NCBI RefSeq assembly: GCF_016793595.1 | Contig: NZ_JAEULY010000019.1 | Coordinates: 62,001 to 126,000 of the forward strand | Direction of reading: 5' to 3' | Length of the DNA: 64,000 nt | Source: Phreatobacter sp. | Lineage (GTDB): Bacteria; Pseudomonadota; Alphaproteobacteria; Rhizobiales; Phreatobacteraceae | Shown: in pieces, positions 17,126-25,141 of the stretch | How positions within the stretch are numbered: position 1 is the first letter of the stretch | Layout of the letters: each line of letters opens with the position of its first letter | The notes under the pieces: generated by a model | The model's input: only the letters and a program-made list of their open reading frames with translations | Database searches by the model: none | What the model was told of the DNA's origin: nothing | Program-made: the position numbers and the translations under genes

Positions 17126-18460
17126 ATGACCAAGCGACCCCACCGCGCTGCGGCGCCCGTCCGACCGGCCGCGCATCCAGGCCTTCCCGCGCGCCGGCGC
17201 GCGTGCGACCTCGTCGACGCCGTCCTCGTCCGCCGACGGCCGCTCGACGAGGCGCTGGAGGAACGCACCGAACTCGACGCGCCCGACCGCGCGCTGGCGC
17301 GCAAGATCGCCGCGACCACGCTCCGCCGCCTCGGCAGCATCGACAAGGCGCTCGGCGAACGACTGGCCAAGGGCCTGCCTGAAGGCCTGCCACGCCTCGG
17401 GACGATCCTGCGCACGGCCGCCTGCCAGATCCTGTTCCTCGACGTACCGGACTATGCCGCCGTCGACAGCGCCGTGCGCATGGTCGAGGCGAACGGCAAG
17501 ACCAAGGGCTTTGCCGGCCTGGCCAATGCCGTGCTGCGCGGCATCGGCCGCGACAAGGCGGACCTGCTTGGCGCCCTCGATCCGCTCGACGACCTGCCCG
17601 CCTGGTTGCGCGAACGCTGGATCGCCGCCTATGGCGAGGCCGAGACACGCGCGATCGCCAGCATCATCGTCGTCGAGCCGCCGCTCGACCTGACCGTGAA
17701 ATCCGATCCGCGAGGCTGGGCCGGACGCCTCGGCGGCACGCTGACGCCAACCGGCTCGGTGCGACTGAAACCGGAGGGCGCGATTCCCGCGCTCCCGGGC
17801 TTTGCCGAAGGCGAATGGTGGGTCCAGGACGCCGCTGCTGCAATTCCCGCCCGCCTGCTCGGCGACGTGCGGGGCCTCGCCGTCGCCGATCTCTGCGCGG
17901 CACCGGGCGGCAAGACGGCCCAACTCGCCCTCGCCGGCGCAAAGGTCACGGCTATCGACCGGTCGCCAAGGCGGCTCGAGCGCCTTGCCGAGAACATGAC
18001 GCGTCTGAAACTGGACGTGACGATGCTCGCCGCCGACGCCGCCGAGATCGAGGGCCGGTACGACGCGATCCTCCTCGACGCCCCGTGCACGGCCACCGGC
18101 ACGATGCGCGGCAATCCCGATGTCATGCACCTGAAATCGATGACCGATGTCGAAGGCCTCGGCCGCCTGCAGGCGCGCCTGCTCGACCGCCTCGGCGATC
18201 TGCTGAAGCCCGGCGCCCGGGCGGTCTACTGCACCTGTTCGCTGGAACCGGAGGAGGGAGAGAACCAGATCGCCGCCCTGCTGGCCCGCGACGACAGGCT
18301 CACGCTCGACCCGATCCGCCCCGACGAAATCGACGGCATCGCCGCTTTCGTCACCCCTACCGGATACATGCGGACCCTGCCGAGCCACTGGCCCGCCACG
18401 GACGCGGCGCTCGCGGGCCTCGACGGCTTCTTCGCCGCCCGGCTGCTGCGGCGCGCCTAG
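17126..18460 (+). CDS. rsmB: RsmB/NOP-family 16S rRNA m5C methyltransferase
   Basis: RsmB-type enzymes methylate cytosine (C967 in E. coli 16S rRNA) using S-adenosylmethionine. The 444-residue product has an N-terminal NusB-like RNA-binding domain (about 25-160) and a Rossmann methyltransferase domain with the AdoMet motif LCAAPGGKTAQLA (near 256). The two catalytic cysteines of RNA m5C enzymes are visible: DAPCTATGTMRGNPD (near 320) and YCTCSLEPEEGE (near 370). The first 25 residues are a basic, Pro/Ala-rich extension. It follows htpX closely. Confidence 0.92.
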   Translation: MTKRPHRAAAPVRPAAHPGLPARRRACDLVDAVLVRRRPLDEALEERTELDAPDRALARKIAATTLRRLGSIDKALGERLAKGLPEGLPRLGTILRTAACQILFLDVPDYAAVDSAVRMVEANGKTKGFAGLANAVLRGIGRDKADLLGALDPLDDLPAWLRERWIAAYGEAETRAIASIIVVEPPLDLTVKSDPRGWAGRLGGTLTPTGSVRLKPEGAIPALPGFAEGEWWVQDAAAAIPARLLGDVRGLAVADLCAAPGGKTAQLALAGAKVTAIDRSPRRLERLAENMTRLKLDVTMLAADAAEIEGRYDAILLDAPCTATGTMRGNPDVMHLKSMTDVEGLGRLQARLLDRLGDLLKPGARAVYCTCSLEPEEGENQIAALLARDDRLTLDPIRPDEIDGIAAFVTPTGYMRTLPSHWPATDAALAGLDGFFAARLLRRA

Positions 18461-18520
18461 AGTCCCCCCGGCTCCACCGTTTACCCTTCGCAGAGAGCGA
18501 AGCCATAGGCTCCATCGTCC

Positions 18521-19804
18521 ATGTCCGGCACCGCCCTCCTCCTCACGCAGGCCCTCCTCTATTTCGGCGTCATGGCGGCGCTGTTCCGCCTGCGCCGTCT
18601 CCTCGGGCTCGGCGTCTTCCTGTGCGCCCTCGGCGTCATGCACTTTCTGGAGACCTATCTCGCGGCGGTCTTCTTCATCGAACTGCCTTTCGGCCTGCTG
18701 TCGCCGGGCTCGACGGTGCTGTTTTCGGGCAAGCTGGCGATCATCCTGCTGTTCTACATCCGCGAGGACGCCGAAACCGTCCGCCAGCCGATCTATGGCC
18801 TGCTGATCGGCAATTTCCTGATGGTCGCGCTGGTGGCGACGCTGCAGCTCTACGGTCCGCCGGTCTCGCTGCCCGGCTACAATTCAGACCTCACCCTGAT
18901 CAACCAGATGGGCGTGCTGATGATCTGGGGCACGACGCTGCTCTTCGTCGATGCCATCGCGCTGATCCTGATCTATGAGAAGCTCCGCAGTCTGTTGCCG
19001 ACCTCCGTCGTCCTGCGCTCCTGCATCAGTCTCGGGCTGATCCTGAGCTTCGATCAGGTGGCCTTCTTCACCGGGCTGCACGTGGTGACGGGCACGCCGC
19101 TGAGCGCGCTGACCGGCGGCTGGGTGGCCAAGATGGGCGCCGCCGTCGTCTATGCCGCGCTGATCGGCCTCTATCTCGCCCTGCTGGAACGGGACGCGGC
19201 CGAACCCTCCGCGCAGCCTCTCTCGGACACGTTTTACAAGCTCACCTATCGCCACAAATACGAGGAACTGCTCGACCGCAGCGGCCAGGACGTGCTGACC
19301 GGCGCCCTCACGCGCGAGCGGTTCGAGGCGCTTGGCCAGCCGACCCTGGCGCGCTCGCTGGCGGCCGGCCACAAGACAAGCCTCGCAATCTTCGACATCG
19401 ACCATTTCAAGAGCATCAACGACCGCTACGGCCATGTCGCCGGCGATGAGGTGCTGCGGCGCGTCGTCGACTGCGCGCGTGCGGAAATCCGCGGCGACGA
19501 TCGCGTCTTCCGCTATGGCGGCGAGGAATTCGTCGTGCTGTGCGAGAACATGACGCACGACGCGGCCCTCGCTGCTGCCGAGCGGATGCGCATCGCCGTC
19601 AGCCAGACTCTGGCGCGGGAGTTCGAGGCCGAGCCGACGATCAGCATCGGCGTCGCGACCTTTCCCGACGACGCGGCCAGCATTCGCGGCCTCGTCGCGC
19701 ATGCGGATGCCCATCTCTACGAGGCCAAGCGGCAGGGCCGCAATCGCGTCGTCGGCAACCGCCCGGCGCGAATGGCCGAGACTGGGCAAGACAGGGCCAG
19801 ATGA
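18521..19804 (+). CDS. Membrane diguanylate cyclase (GGDEF)
   Basis: A 427-residue protein with six or seven hydrophobic helices in residues 1-220 and a C-terminal GGDEF domain that makes cyclic di-GMP from two GTP. The active-site motif is GGEEF (about 332-336, in FRYGGEEFVVL), a functional variant. The I-site RxxD (RGDD) sits the normal five residues before it, so product inhibition is likely. FDIDHFKSINDRYGH and EAKRQGRNRV are also family hallmarks. No EAL domain is present. The sensory membrane region resembles no domain I can name. A 6-bp hairpin (18487-18503) lies just before the start. Neighbours give no hint of the signal. Confidence 0.9.
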   Translation: MSGTALLLTQALLYFGVMAALFRLRRLLGLGVFLCALGVMHFLETYLAAVFFIELPFGLLSPGSTVLFSGKLAIILLFYIREDAETVRQPIYGLLIGNFLMVALVATLQLYGPPVSLPGYNSDLTLINQMGVLMIWGTTLLFVDAIALILIYEKLRSLLPTSVVLRSCISLGLILSFDQVAFFTGLHVVTGTPLSALTGGWVAKMGAAVVYAALIGLYLALLERDAAEPSAQPLSDTFYKLTYRHKYEELLDRSGQDVLTGALTRERFEALGQPTLARSLAAGHKTSLAIFDIDHFKSINDRYGHVAGDEVLRRVVDCARAEIRGDDRVFRYGGEEFVVLCENMTHDAALAAAERMRIAVSQTLAREFEAEPTISIGVATFPDDAASIRGLVAHADAHLYEAKRQGRNRVVGNRPARMAETGQDRAR

Positions 19805-19953
19805 GGACCTGGCCCTGCTCCGGACAGGGCGGGCCGCGACGTTCGGTGAACCCACCGGGCCCGACGCCGACCCCCTCGCGGTCGCGCGCGTCATCCGTTA
19901 TGGTTCGCGCGCTTCGCCATTCCCGATGTGCCGACCATCACAGGGCTTCCGCA

Positions 19954-20253
19954 TTGACCGCTCCGCTGTCCCGCCGCTCCGCCGTGCTGCTCATCGTCGC
20001 GGGTTCGCTGGCGCTCGGCGCCTGTGGCCGGCGCGGCGGTCTCGAATTGCCCGGGCCGACGCCCCATCCGGTCGGCGGCCCGACCCCGCCCACGCCGCCG
20101 CGCGCCGCCGCGCCGGCGACGCAGGTCGCCGCTGATCCCGCGAACCCGCCGCAGCGGCAGCCCGCACCGCGGCCGAACTACGATCCCAACCGCCCGGTGG
20201 GTCGCGGCCAGATCCTGCCCTCCGGCACCTTTGTCCTCGACCCCCTGCTCTGA
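19954..20253 (+). CDS. lptM: LptM-like small lipoprotein
   Basis: A 99-residue lipoprotein. Residues 4-24 form a signal peptide (SRRSAVLLIVAGSLALGACG) with the lipobox LGAC, and the mature protein starts CGRRGGLELPGP, close to the CGxKGPLxLP signature of LptM/YifL. LptM helps mature the outer-membrane LPS translocon LptD. The rest is Pro-rich and probably disordered. The TTG start behind AGGG puts the signal peptide at the N-terminus; an ATG at 19900 is an alternative. It lies 9 bp upstream of lysA, mirroring the E. coli linkage of yifL to a lysine-pathway gene. The symbol is assigned by similarity. Confidence 0.7.
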   Translation: MTAPLSRRSAVLLIVAGSLALGACGRRGGLELPGPTPHPVGGPTPPTPPRAAAPATQVAADPANPPQRQPAPRPNYDPNRPVGRGQILPSGTFVLDPLL

Positions 20254-20262
20254 CGCCCTCCC

Positions 20263-21528
20263 ATGCATCACTTCGCCTATCGTGACGGCGTCATGCACGC
20301 CGAGGACGTGTCGCTCGACCGCATCGCGGCCGAGGTCGGCACCCCCTTCTATTGCTATTCGACGGCGACGCTGGAGCGGCACTACCGCGTCTTCTCGGAG
20401 GCCTTCGCCGGGATCGACACGCTCGTCTGCTATGCGATGAAGGCCAATTCCAACCAGGCCGTCATCAAGACACTGGCGCGGCTCGGCGCCGGCATGGACG
20501 TCGTTTCGGGCGGCGAACTGAAGCGGGCGCTGGCCGCCGGCGTTCCGGGCGAGCGGATCATGTTCTCCGGCGTCGGCAAGACCGAGGCCGAGCATCGCGC
20601 GGCGCTGGAAGCCGGCGTCTTCTGCGTCAATGTAGAGAGCGAGCCGGAGGTCGAGCAGCTCTCGCGCGTCGCATCCGCCATGGGATGCACCGCGCATATC
20701 TCGTTCCGGGTGAACCCCGACGTCGACGCGAAGACCCACGCCAAGATCTCCACCGGCAAGAAGGGCGACAAGTTCGGCATCCCGATCTCGACGGCGCGCG
20801 AGGCCTATGCCCGCGCCGCGAAACTGCCCGGCATCCACGTCGCCGGCATCGACATGCATATCGGCTCGCAGATCACCGATCTCGCCCCCTTCGACAATGC
20901 CTTCGCGCTGATGGCCGAGTTCGTCGGCACGCTGCGCGCCGACGGCCATGTCATCGACCATGTCGATGTCGGCGGCGGCCTCGGCATTCCCTACAAGGAC
21001 GACAACGAGCCGCCGCCCGACCCCATGCGCTATGCCGAGGTGGTGAAGCGCCATACCGCCGGCCTCGGCGCCAGGGTCGTCATGGAGCCGGGCCGCATGA
21101 TGGTCGGCAATGCCGGCATCCTCGTCACCCGCGTCATCTACGTGAAGCGGACGGAAGGCCACGCCTTCGTCATCGTCGATGGCGCGATGAACGACCTGAT
21201 CCGCCCGACGCTCTACGAGGCCCATCACGAAATCCGGCCGGTGAAGGAGCCGGAACCCGGTGCGCCGAAGCCCAAGGTCGACGTGGTCGGCCCCATCTGC
21301 GAAAGCGGCGACTATCTGGCCCTCGGCCGCAAGCTGCCGGAGGTGAAGCCCGGCGACCTGATCGCGGTGATGACCGCCGGCGCCTATGGGGCGGTGCAGG
21401 CCGGCACCTACAATACCCGCCCGCTATCGCCCGAAGTGCTGGTGCGCGGCGCGGATTTCGCGGTCGTCCGGCCCCGCCTCGACGTCGATGCGATCATCGC
21501 CATGGATCGGCTGCCGGAATGGATGTGA
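20263..21528 (+). CDS. lysA: Diaminopimelate decarboxylase
   Basis: LysA decarboxylates meso-diaminopimelate to L-lysine, the last step of lysine synthesis, as a PLP-dependent fold III enzyme. The 421-residue protein carries the PLP lysine K60 in CYAMKANSNQ, the HIGSQI motif, the GGGLGIPY phosphate loop and the C-terminal barrel motif CESGDYLALGRKLP with the catalytic Cys contributed to the partner active site. Normal length. Its end overlaps the next gene by 10 bp. Confidence 0.96.
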   Translation: MHHFAYRDGVMHAEDVSLDRIAAEVGTPFYCYSTATLERHYRVFSEAFAGIDTLVCYAMKANSNQAVIKTLARLGAGMDVVSGGELKRALAAGVPGERIMFSGVGKTEAEHRAALEAGVFCVNVESEPEVEQLSRVASAMGCTAHISFRVNPDVDAKTHAKISTGKKGDKFGIPISTAREAYARAAKLPGIHVAGIDMHIGSQITDLAPFDNAFALMAEFVGTLRADGHVIDHVDVGGGLGIPYKDDNEPPPDPMRYAEVVKRHTAGLGARVVMEPGRMMVGNAGILVTRVIYVKRTEGHAFVIVDGAMNDLIRPTLYEAHHEIRPVKEPEPGAPKPKVDVVGPICESGDYLALGRKLPEVKPGDLIAVMTAGAYGAVQAGTYNTRPLSPEVLVRGADFAVVRPRLDVDAIIAMDRLPEWM

Positions 21529-22622
21529 CGGGGGCAGCCACGGTGGAGCATCCGCCGAGCCCGGCGCCTGCCCCTGTTCCCCGCGTCTCGGTCGTTGCGC
21601 CCTGCTTCAATGAAGCCGACGGGCTGCGCGCCTTCTACCAGCGCTGCACCAGTGCCTGCCGCGTTGCGGTGGGCGAATCCTACGAGATCGTGCTGGTCGA
21701 TGACGGCTCGTCGGATGGCACCTGGCCTGCCATCGAGGCGCTGGCCTTGGCCGACGACCACATTGTCGGCCTGCGTCTTCTGCGTAACCACGGACACCAG
21801 CTTGCCTCCACCGCCGGTCTGGCGGCGGCGACAGGCCAGCGCATCCTGCTGATCGATTCCGACCTGCAGGCCCCCCCGGAACTGCTCGCCGAGATGATGC
21901 GGCTGATGGACGCCGGCGCCGACGTTGTCTACGGCCTGCGCACCGACCGGGCCGGCGAGAGCTGGTTCAAGCGGGCCTCGGCCAGCGGGTTCTACCGCAT
22001 GCTGTCCTGGCTGGCGGATGCCCCTATCCCGCGCGATGCCGGCGACTTCCGGCTGATGACGCGGACCGTGGTCGATGCCTTCCTGCTCATGCCGGAACAT
22101 CACAGGTTCATCCGCGGCATGGTCAGCTGGATCGGCGGCAGACAGGTCCCCCAGCCCTATTCCCGCTCGGAGCGTCATGCCGGCGTGACCAAGTATCCGC
22201 TGGGCAAGATGGTTCGCCTCGCCATCGACGCGGTGACCAGCTTCTCGATCCGGCCCCTGCGCGTCGCGCCATGGACCGGGATCGCCTTCGCGCTGCTGGC
22301 GATGGTGATCTTCGCCTATACGCTGGTGCAATGGGCGCGCGACCACGTCATCGACGGCTGGACCAGCCTCATGGTGGCGACCACGCTGTTTTCCGGGGTG
22401 CAACTCATCGTGCTCGGCATATTCGGCGAGTATCTGGGGCGGCTGGTCCAGGAGGCCAAGAACCGGCCGCTCTATCTGGTGGCCGATGTCAGGCATGGTC
22501 GCCGGCTCCACGCGGTGCCCGCCGCGTTTTCCAGTTTGCCGCCATCCGAGCAGCAAGCGCTGAGCCTCGCCTGGCGCGACCACGGGCAGAGCGGCTCCGC
22601 CTCGTCAGTCATCGGTCGCTAG
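21519..22622 (+). CDS. Family 2 glycosyltransferase with C-terminal membrane helices
   Basis: A 367-residue GT-A glycosyltransferase of the polyprenyl-phosphate sugar synthase type (GtrB/ArnC/DPM1-like). It has VSVVAPCFNEADGL (near 23-36), the UDP-sugar site LVDDGSSDGTW, the DxD metal motif in LIDSDLQAP and the RDAGDFRLM block. Two hydrophobic helices near residues 245-310 anchor it, as in GtrB proteins. It probably transfers a hexose or aminosugar to undecaprenyl phosphate. The GtrA-family gene 3 bp downstream is the expected flippase partner. Start overlaps lysA by 10 bp; a GTG at 21543 is an alternative. Target polymer unknown. Confidence 0.85.
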   Translation: MDVTGAATVEHPPSPAPAPVPRVSVVAPCFNEADGLRAFYQRCTSACRVAVGESYEIVLVDDGSSDGTWPAIEALALADDHIVGLRLLRNHGHQLASTAGLAAATGQRILLIDSDLQAPPELLAEMMRLMDAGADVVYGLRTDRAGESWFKRASASGFYRMLSWLADAPIPRDAGDFRLMTRTVVDAFLLMPEHHRFIRGMVSWIGGRQVPQPYSRSERHAGVTKYPLGKMVRLAIDAVTSFSIRPLRVAPWTGIAFALLAMVIFAYTLVQWARDHVIDGWTSLMVATTLFSGVQLIVLGIFGEYLGRLVQEAKNRPLYLVADVRHGRRLHAVPAAFSSLPPSEQQALSLAWRDHGQSGSASSVIGR

Positions 22623-22625
22623 CCG

Positions 22626-23018
22626 ATGCGCCGCGTTGCGCTCTTCGGCGCGGTCGGTCTCGCCAACACCGCCATCGACTTCCTCGCCTTCCTGTTTCTG
22701 GCCCAGACGGCGGGCGTTCCGCCCCTGTTCGCCAATGCGGCGAGCTTCACCCTTGGCGCGGCCAACAGCTACATCCTCAATCGCCTGGTCACCTTTGCCG
22801 ATGCCGCGGCCCCCGTCATATCAGCACGGGCCATGGCGCGCTTCGCCGCCGTGACGATCGTCAGTCTGACCCTCTCCTCGCTCGCGCTCGCGGCCGGGCT
22901 CGCCCTCTCGCTCGGGGTGGTTCCGGCCAAGATCGTGTCGGTCGTCATCACCTTCGTGGTGAGCTTCCTGCTCAATCGCTACCTCGTCTTCTCGCCGGCA
23001 GTCCGCCCGAAGCGCTGA
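22626..23018 (+). CDS. GtrA-family membrane protein (putative lipid-linked sugar flippase)
   Basis: A 130-residue protein with four hydrophobic helices, beginning RRVALFGAVGLANTAIDFLAF and ending NRYLVFSP, both typical of GtrA. GtrA proteins are thought to flip undecaprenyl-phosphate-linked sugars to the periplasm. It follows the GT2 gene with a 3-bp gap, a standard GtrB-GtrA pair. The third member of classic serotype-conversion cassettes, a dedicated periplasmic glucosyltransferase, is absent here. Confidence 0.87.
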   Translation: MRRVALFGAVGLANTAIDFLAFLFLAQTAGVPPLFANAASFTLGAANSYILNRLVTFADAAAPVISARAMARFAAVTIVSLTLSSLALAAGLALSLGVVPAKIVSVVITFVVSFLLNRYLVFSPAVRPKR

Positions 23019-23101
23019 CGGCAGACGGGGCCGAACGTCGCATTGACCGGTGCCGTGGAAGGCGCTTCAAGCACGCCTAATCGGCCCCGAAGGAGGTTTC
23101 C

Positions 23102-23773
23102 ATGCTGCCAGACCGGCTTGTCAACGGCTACGCCGCGTTTCTCGAAGGCCGCTTCCCGCAGGAATCGGAGCGCTACCTGCGCCTCGCCGAGACCGGGCAG
23201 AGCCCGCGAACCATGATCGTCTCCTGCTGCGACAGCCGCGTCTCGCCCGAGGTCATCTTCGACGTCGGACCGGGCGAATTGTTCATCGTCCGGAACGTCG
23301 CCAATCTCGTGCCCCCCTACGCACCGGACGGCAACCAGCACGGCACCTCGGCCGCGCTCGAATTCGCCGTTCAGGCCCTGCGCGTCTCCGACATCGTCGT
23401 GCTCGGCCACGCCCAGTGCGGCGGCATCCGCGCATCCGTCGACGAGGATCAGGAACCGCTCTCGCCCGGCGACTTCATCGGCAAGTGGATGTCGATGATC
23501 TCGCCGGCCATCGAGCGGCTCGGGCCCCGCGGCGGCCGCTCGATGACCGACTATCTCCGCGAACTGGAGCTCGCCGCCGTCGTCAACTCGCTCGCCAACC
23601 TGCGCACCTTCCCCTGCGTGCAGATCCTGGAGGAGCGCGGCAAGCTGAAGCTGCACGGCGCCTTTTTCGGCGTCGCCACCGGCGTTCTGAGCGCGCTGGA
23701 CGAGGCGACCGGCGTCTTCTCGCCCGTTCTCGACAAGCCGGGGCGCGTGTTCTCCTGCAGCGCTGCCGGCTGA
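23102..23773 (+). CDS. Beta-class carbonic anhydrase
   Basis: Hydrates CO2 to bicarbonate, supplying carboxylases such as acetyl-CoA carboxylase. The 223-residue protein has the beta-class zinc ligands: C42 and D44 in IVSCCDSRVSPE, H103 and C106 in VLGHAQCGGI. The Asp44-Arg46 dyad that controls activity is intact. AGGAGG lies just ahead of the ATG. It stands alone; a hairpin with 7-bp arms (23802-23824) lies downstream and may end transcription. Confidence 0.94.
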   Translation: MLPDRLVNGYAAFLEGRFPQESERYLRLAETGQSPRTMIVSCCDSRVSPEVIFDVGPGELFIVRNVANLVPPYAPDGNQHGTSAALEFAVQALRVSDIVVLGHAQCGGIRASVDEDQEPLSPGDFIGKWMSMISPAIERLGPRGGRSMTDYLRELELAAVVNSLANLRTFPCVQILEERGKLKLHGAFFGVATGVLSALDEATGVFSPVLDKPGRVFSCSAAG

Positions 23774-23862
23774 TCCGCGTCAGCGCCGCTTTCTCTCCGC
23801 CGCCGCGCTGCTAGGCTGCGCGGCAGGCCCCGCCGTTCGAAGCGGGGCGCGGAGGAAGCCGC

Positions 23863-24894
23863 ATGAAGGCGCTGGTGATCCACGGCCCCCACGACCTCAG
23901 GCTGGAGGAGCGGCCGGTCGCGCCGCTCCAGGCCCATGAGGTCGCCGTCAGGATCGGCGCGGGCGGCATCTGCGGTTCGGACCTGCACTATTTCCACAAT
24001 GGCGGTTTCGGAGCTGTCAGGCTCAAGGAGCCGATGATCCTCGGTCACGAGATCGCCGGAACGGTGGAGCGCGTCGGCGATGCCGTCTCGTCCGTCAGGC
24101 CCGGGGACCGGGTGGCGGTGAACCCGTCCCGCCCCTGCGGTGCCTGCCGCTACTGCCTCGAAGGCCGTCAGAACCACTGCCTGAACATGCGGTTCTATGG
24201 CTCGGCCATGCCCTTTCCGCATATTCAGGGGGCTTTCCGCGAGATTCTCGTTTGCGACGCGGTGCAGGCGCACACCGTCGGCGACCAGATTTCGCTGGGC
24301 GAGGCCGCCTTCTGCGAACCGCTGGCGGTCTGCCTCCACGCGGCCCGGCGCGCCGGGCCGCTGCTTGGCAGGCGTGTGCTCGTCACCGGTTGCGGACCGA
24401 TCGGCGCGCTCTGCGTGCTGGCGGCGCACGCCGCGGGCGCGGCGGAGATCGTCGCCACCGATATCGCGGACGCGACGCTGGCGGTGGTGACGAAACTCGG
24501 GGTTGCGAAGACCCTCAACACGGCTGCCGACCCGGAGGCCCTGAAACCCTACGAGGCCGACAAGGGGGCGTTCGACGTGATGTTCGAGGCCTCCGGCAAC
24601 ATGAAGGCGCTGACCGGCGCCTTCGCCGCGCTCAGGCCGCAAGGCGTCATCGTGCAGGTCGGCACGGGCGGCGACTTCACCCTGCCGATCTCGGTGCTTG
24701 TGGCCAAGGAATTCGAGTTGCGCGGCACGTTCCGCTTCCACGAGGAATTCTCAACCGCCGTCGCGATGATCTCGTCGCGCCGCATCGACGTGCGGCCGCT
24801 CCTGACCGCAACGCTGCCGATGGACCGGGCCGTGGACGCGTTCCACCTCGCCTCCGACCGCTCCAGGGCGATGAAGGTGCAGATCGGGTTCTAG
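23863..24894 (+). CDS. Zinc-dependent L-idonate 5-dehydrogenase-like alcohol dehydrogenase
   Basis: A 343-residue medium-chain dehydrogenase. The catalytic zinc Cys is in AGGICGSDLHYFHNGG, His-Glu in ILGHEIAG, and four structural-zinc cysteines fall in PCGACRYCLEGRQNHC. The cofactor fold has GCGPIGALCVLAAHAAGA with ATDIAD, where the Asp suggests NAD preference. LNMRFYGSAMPFPHIQGAF closely matches L-idonate 5-dehydrogenases, which oxidise L-idonate to 5-ketogluconate. Sorbitol or other polyol dehydrogenase activity is possible. No gluconate or idonate uptake genes are adjacent, so the pathway role is uncertain. Confidence 0.82.
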   Translation: MKALVIHGPHDLRLEERPVAPLQAHEVAVRIGAGGICGSDLHYFHNGGFGAVRLKEPMILGHEIAGTVERVGDAVSSVRPGDRVAVNPSRPCGACRYCLEGRQNHCLNMRFYGSAMPFPHIQGAFREILVCDAVQAHTVGDQISLGEAAFCEPLAVCLHAARRAGPLLGRRVLVTGCGPIGALCVLAAHAAGAAEIVATDIADATLAVVTKLGVAKTLNTAADPEALKPYEADKGAFDVMFEASGNMKALTGAFAALRPQGVIVQVGTGGDFTLPISVLVAKEFELRGTFRFHEEFSTAVAMISSRRIDVRPLLTATLPMDRAVDAFHLASDRSRAMKVQIGF

Positions 24895-24900
24895 GTGTTA

Positions 24901-25134
24901 TCAGAAGCGATAGGTTTCGCGTAGAATCTCAAAAAGCTGACGCGCAGAATCCTCGGTCAGTTGGATTGTCTGGCTCAGTTTTCCCGGTATTTCGCGCTCG
25001 CTGGAACCCATTGTATCGATTTGGACAATGGGCGACTTGCTCGCATCGCCAAATGTTTTCACCTTGGCGACGACTTGGGTCGGGTGAAGGCGACCATCAC
25101 CCGGTGCTTTCTCAAACCGAGTGATGATCGCCAT
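24901..25134 (-). CDS. Small conserved protein of unknown function (low GC)
   Basis: A 77-residue acidic-basic mixed protein beginning MAIITRFEKAPGDGRLHPT and ending SARQLFEILRETYRF. The middle has PIVQIDTMGSSEREIPGKLS. From memory, short proteins with this QIDTxGS...PGKxSQTIQL pattern are scattered through Proteobacteria, sometimes misnamed methionyl-tRNA formyltransferase; function is unknown. By hand count its GC is about 53%, clearly below its neighbours, which suggests recent transfer. It lies 7 bp after the aminotransferase stop site on the same strand (25142) and converges with the dehydrogenase. Confidence 0.7.
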   Translation of the reverse strand: MAIITRFEKAPGDGRLHPTQVVAKVKTFGDASKSPIVQIDTMGSSEREIPGKLSQTIQLTEDSARQLFEILRETYRF

Positions 25135-25141
25135 TTCTGCC

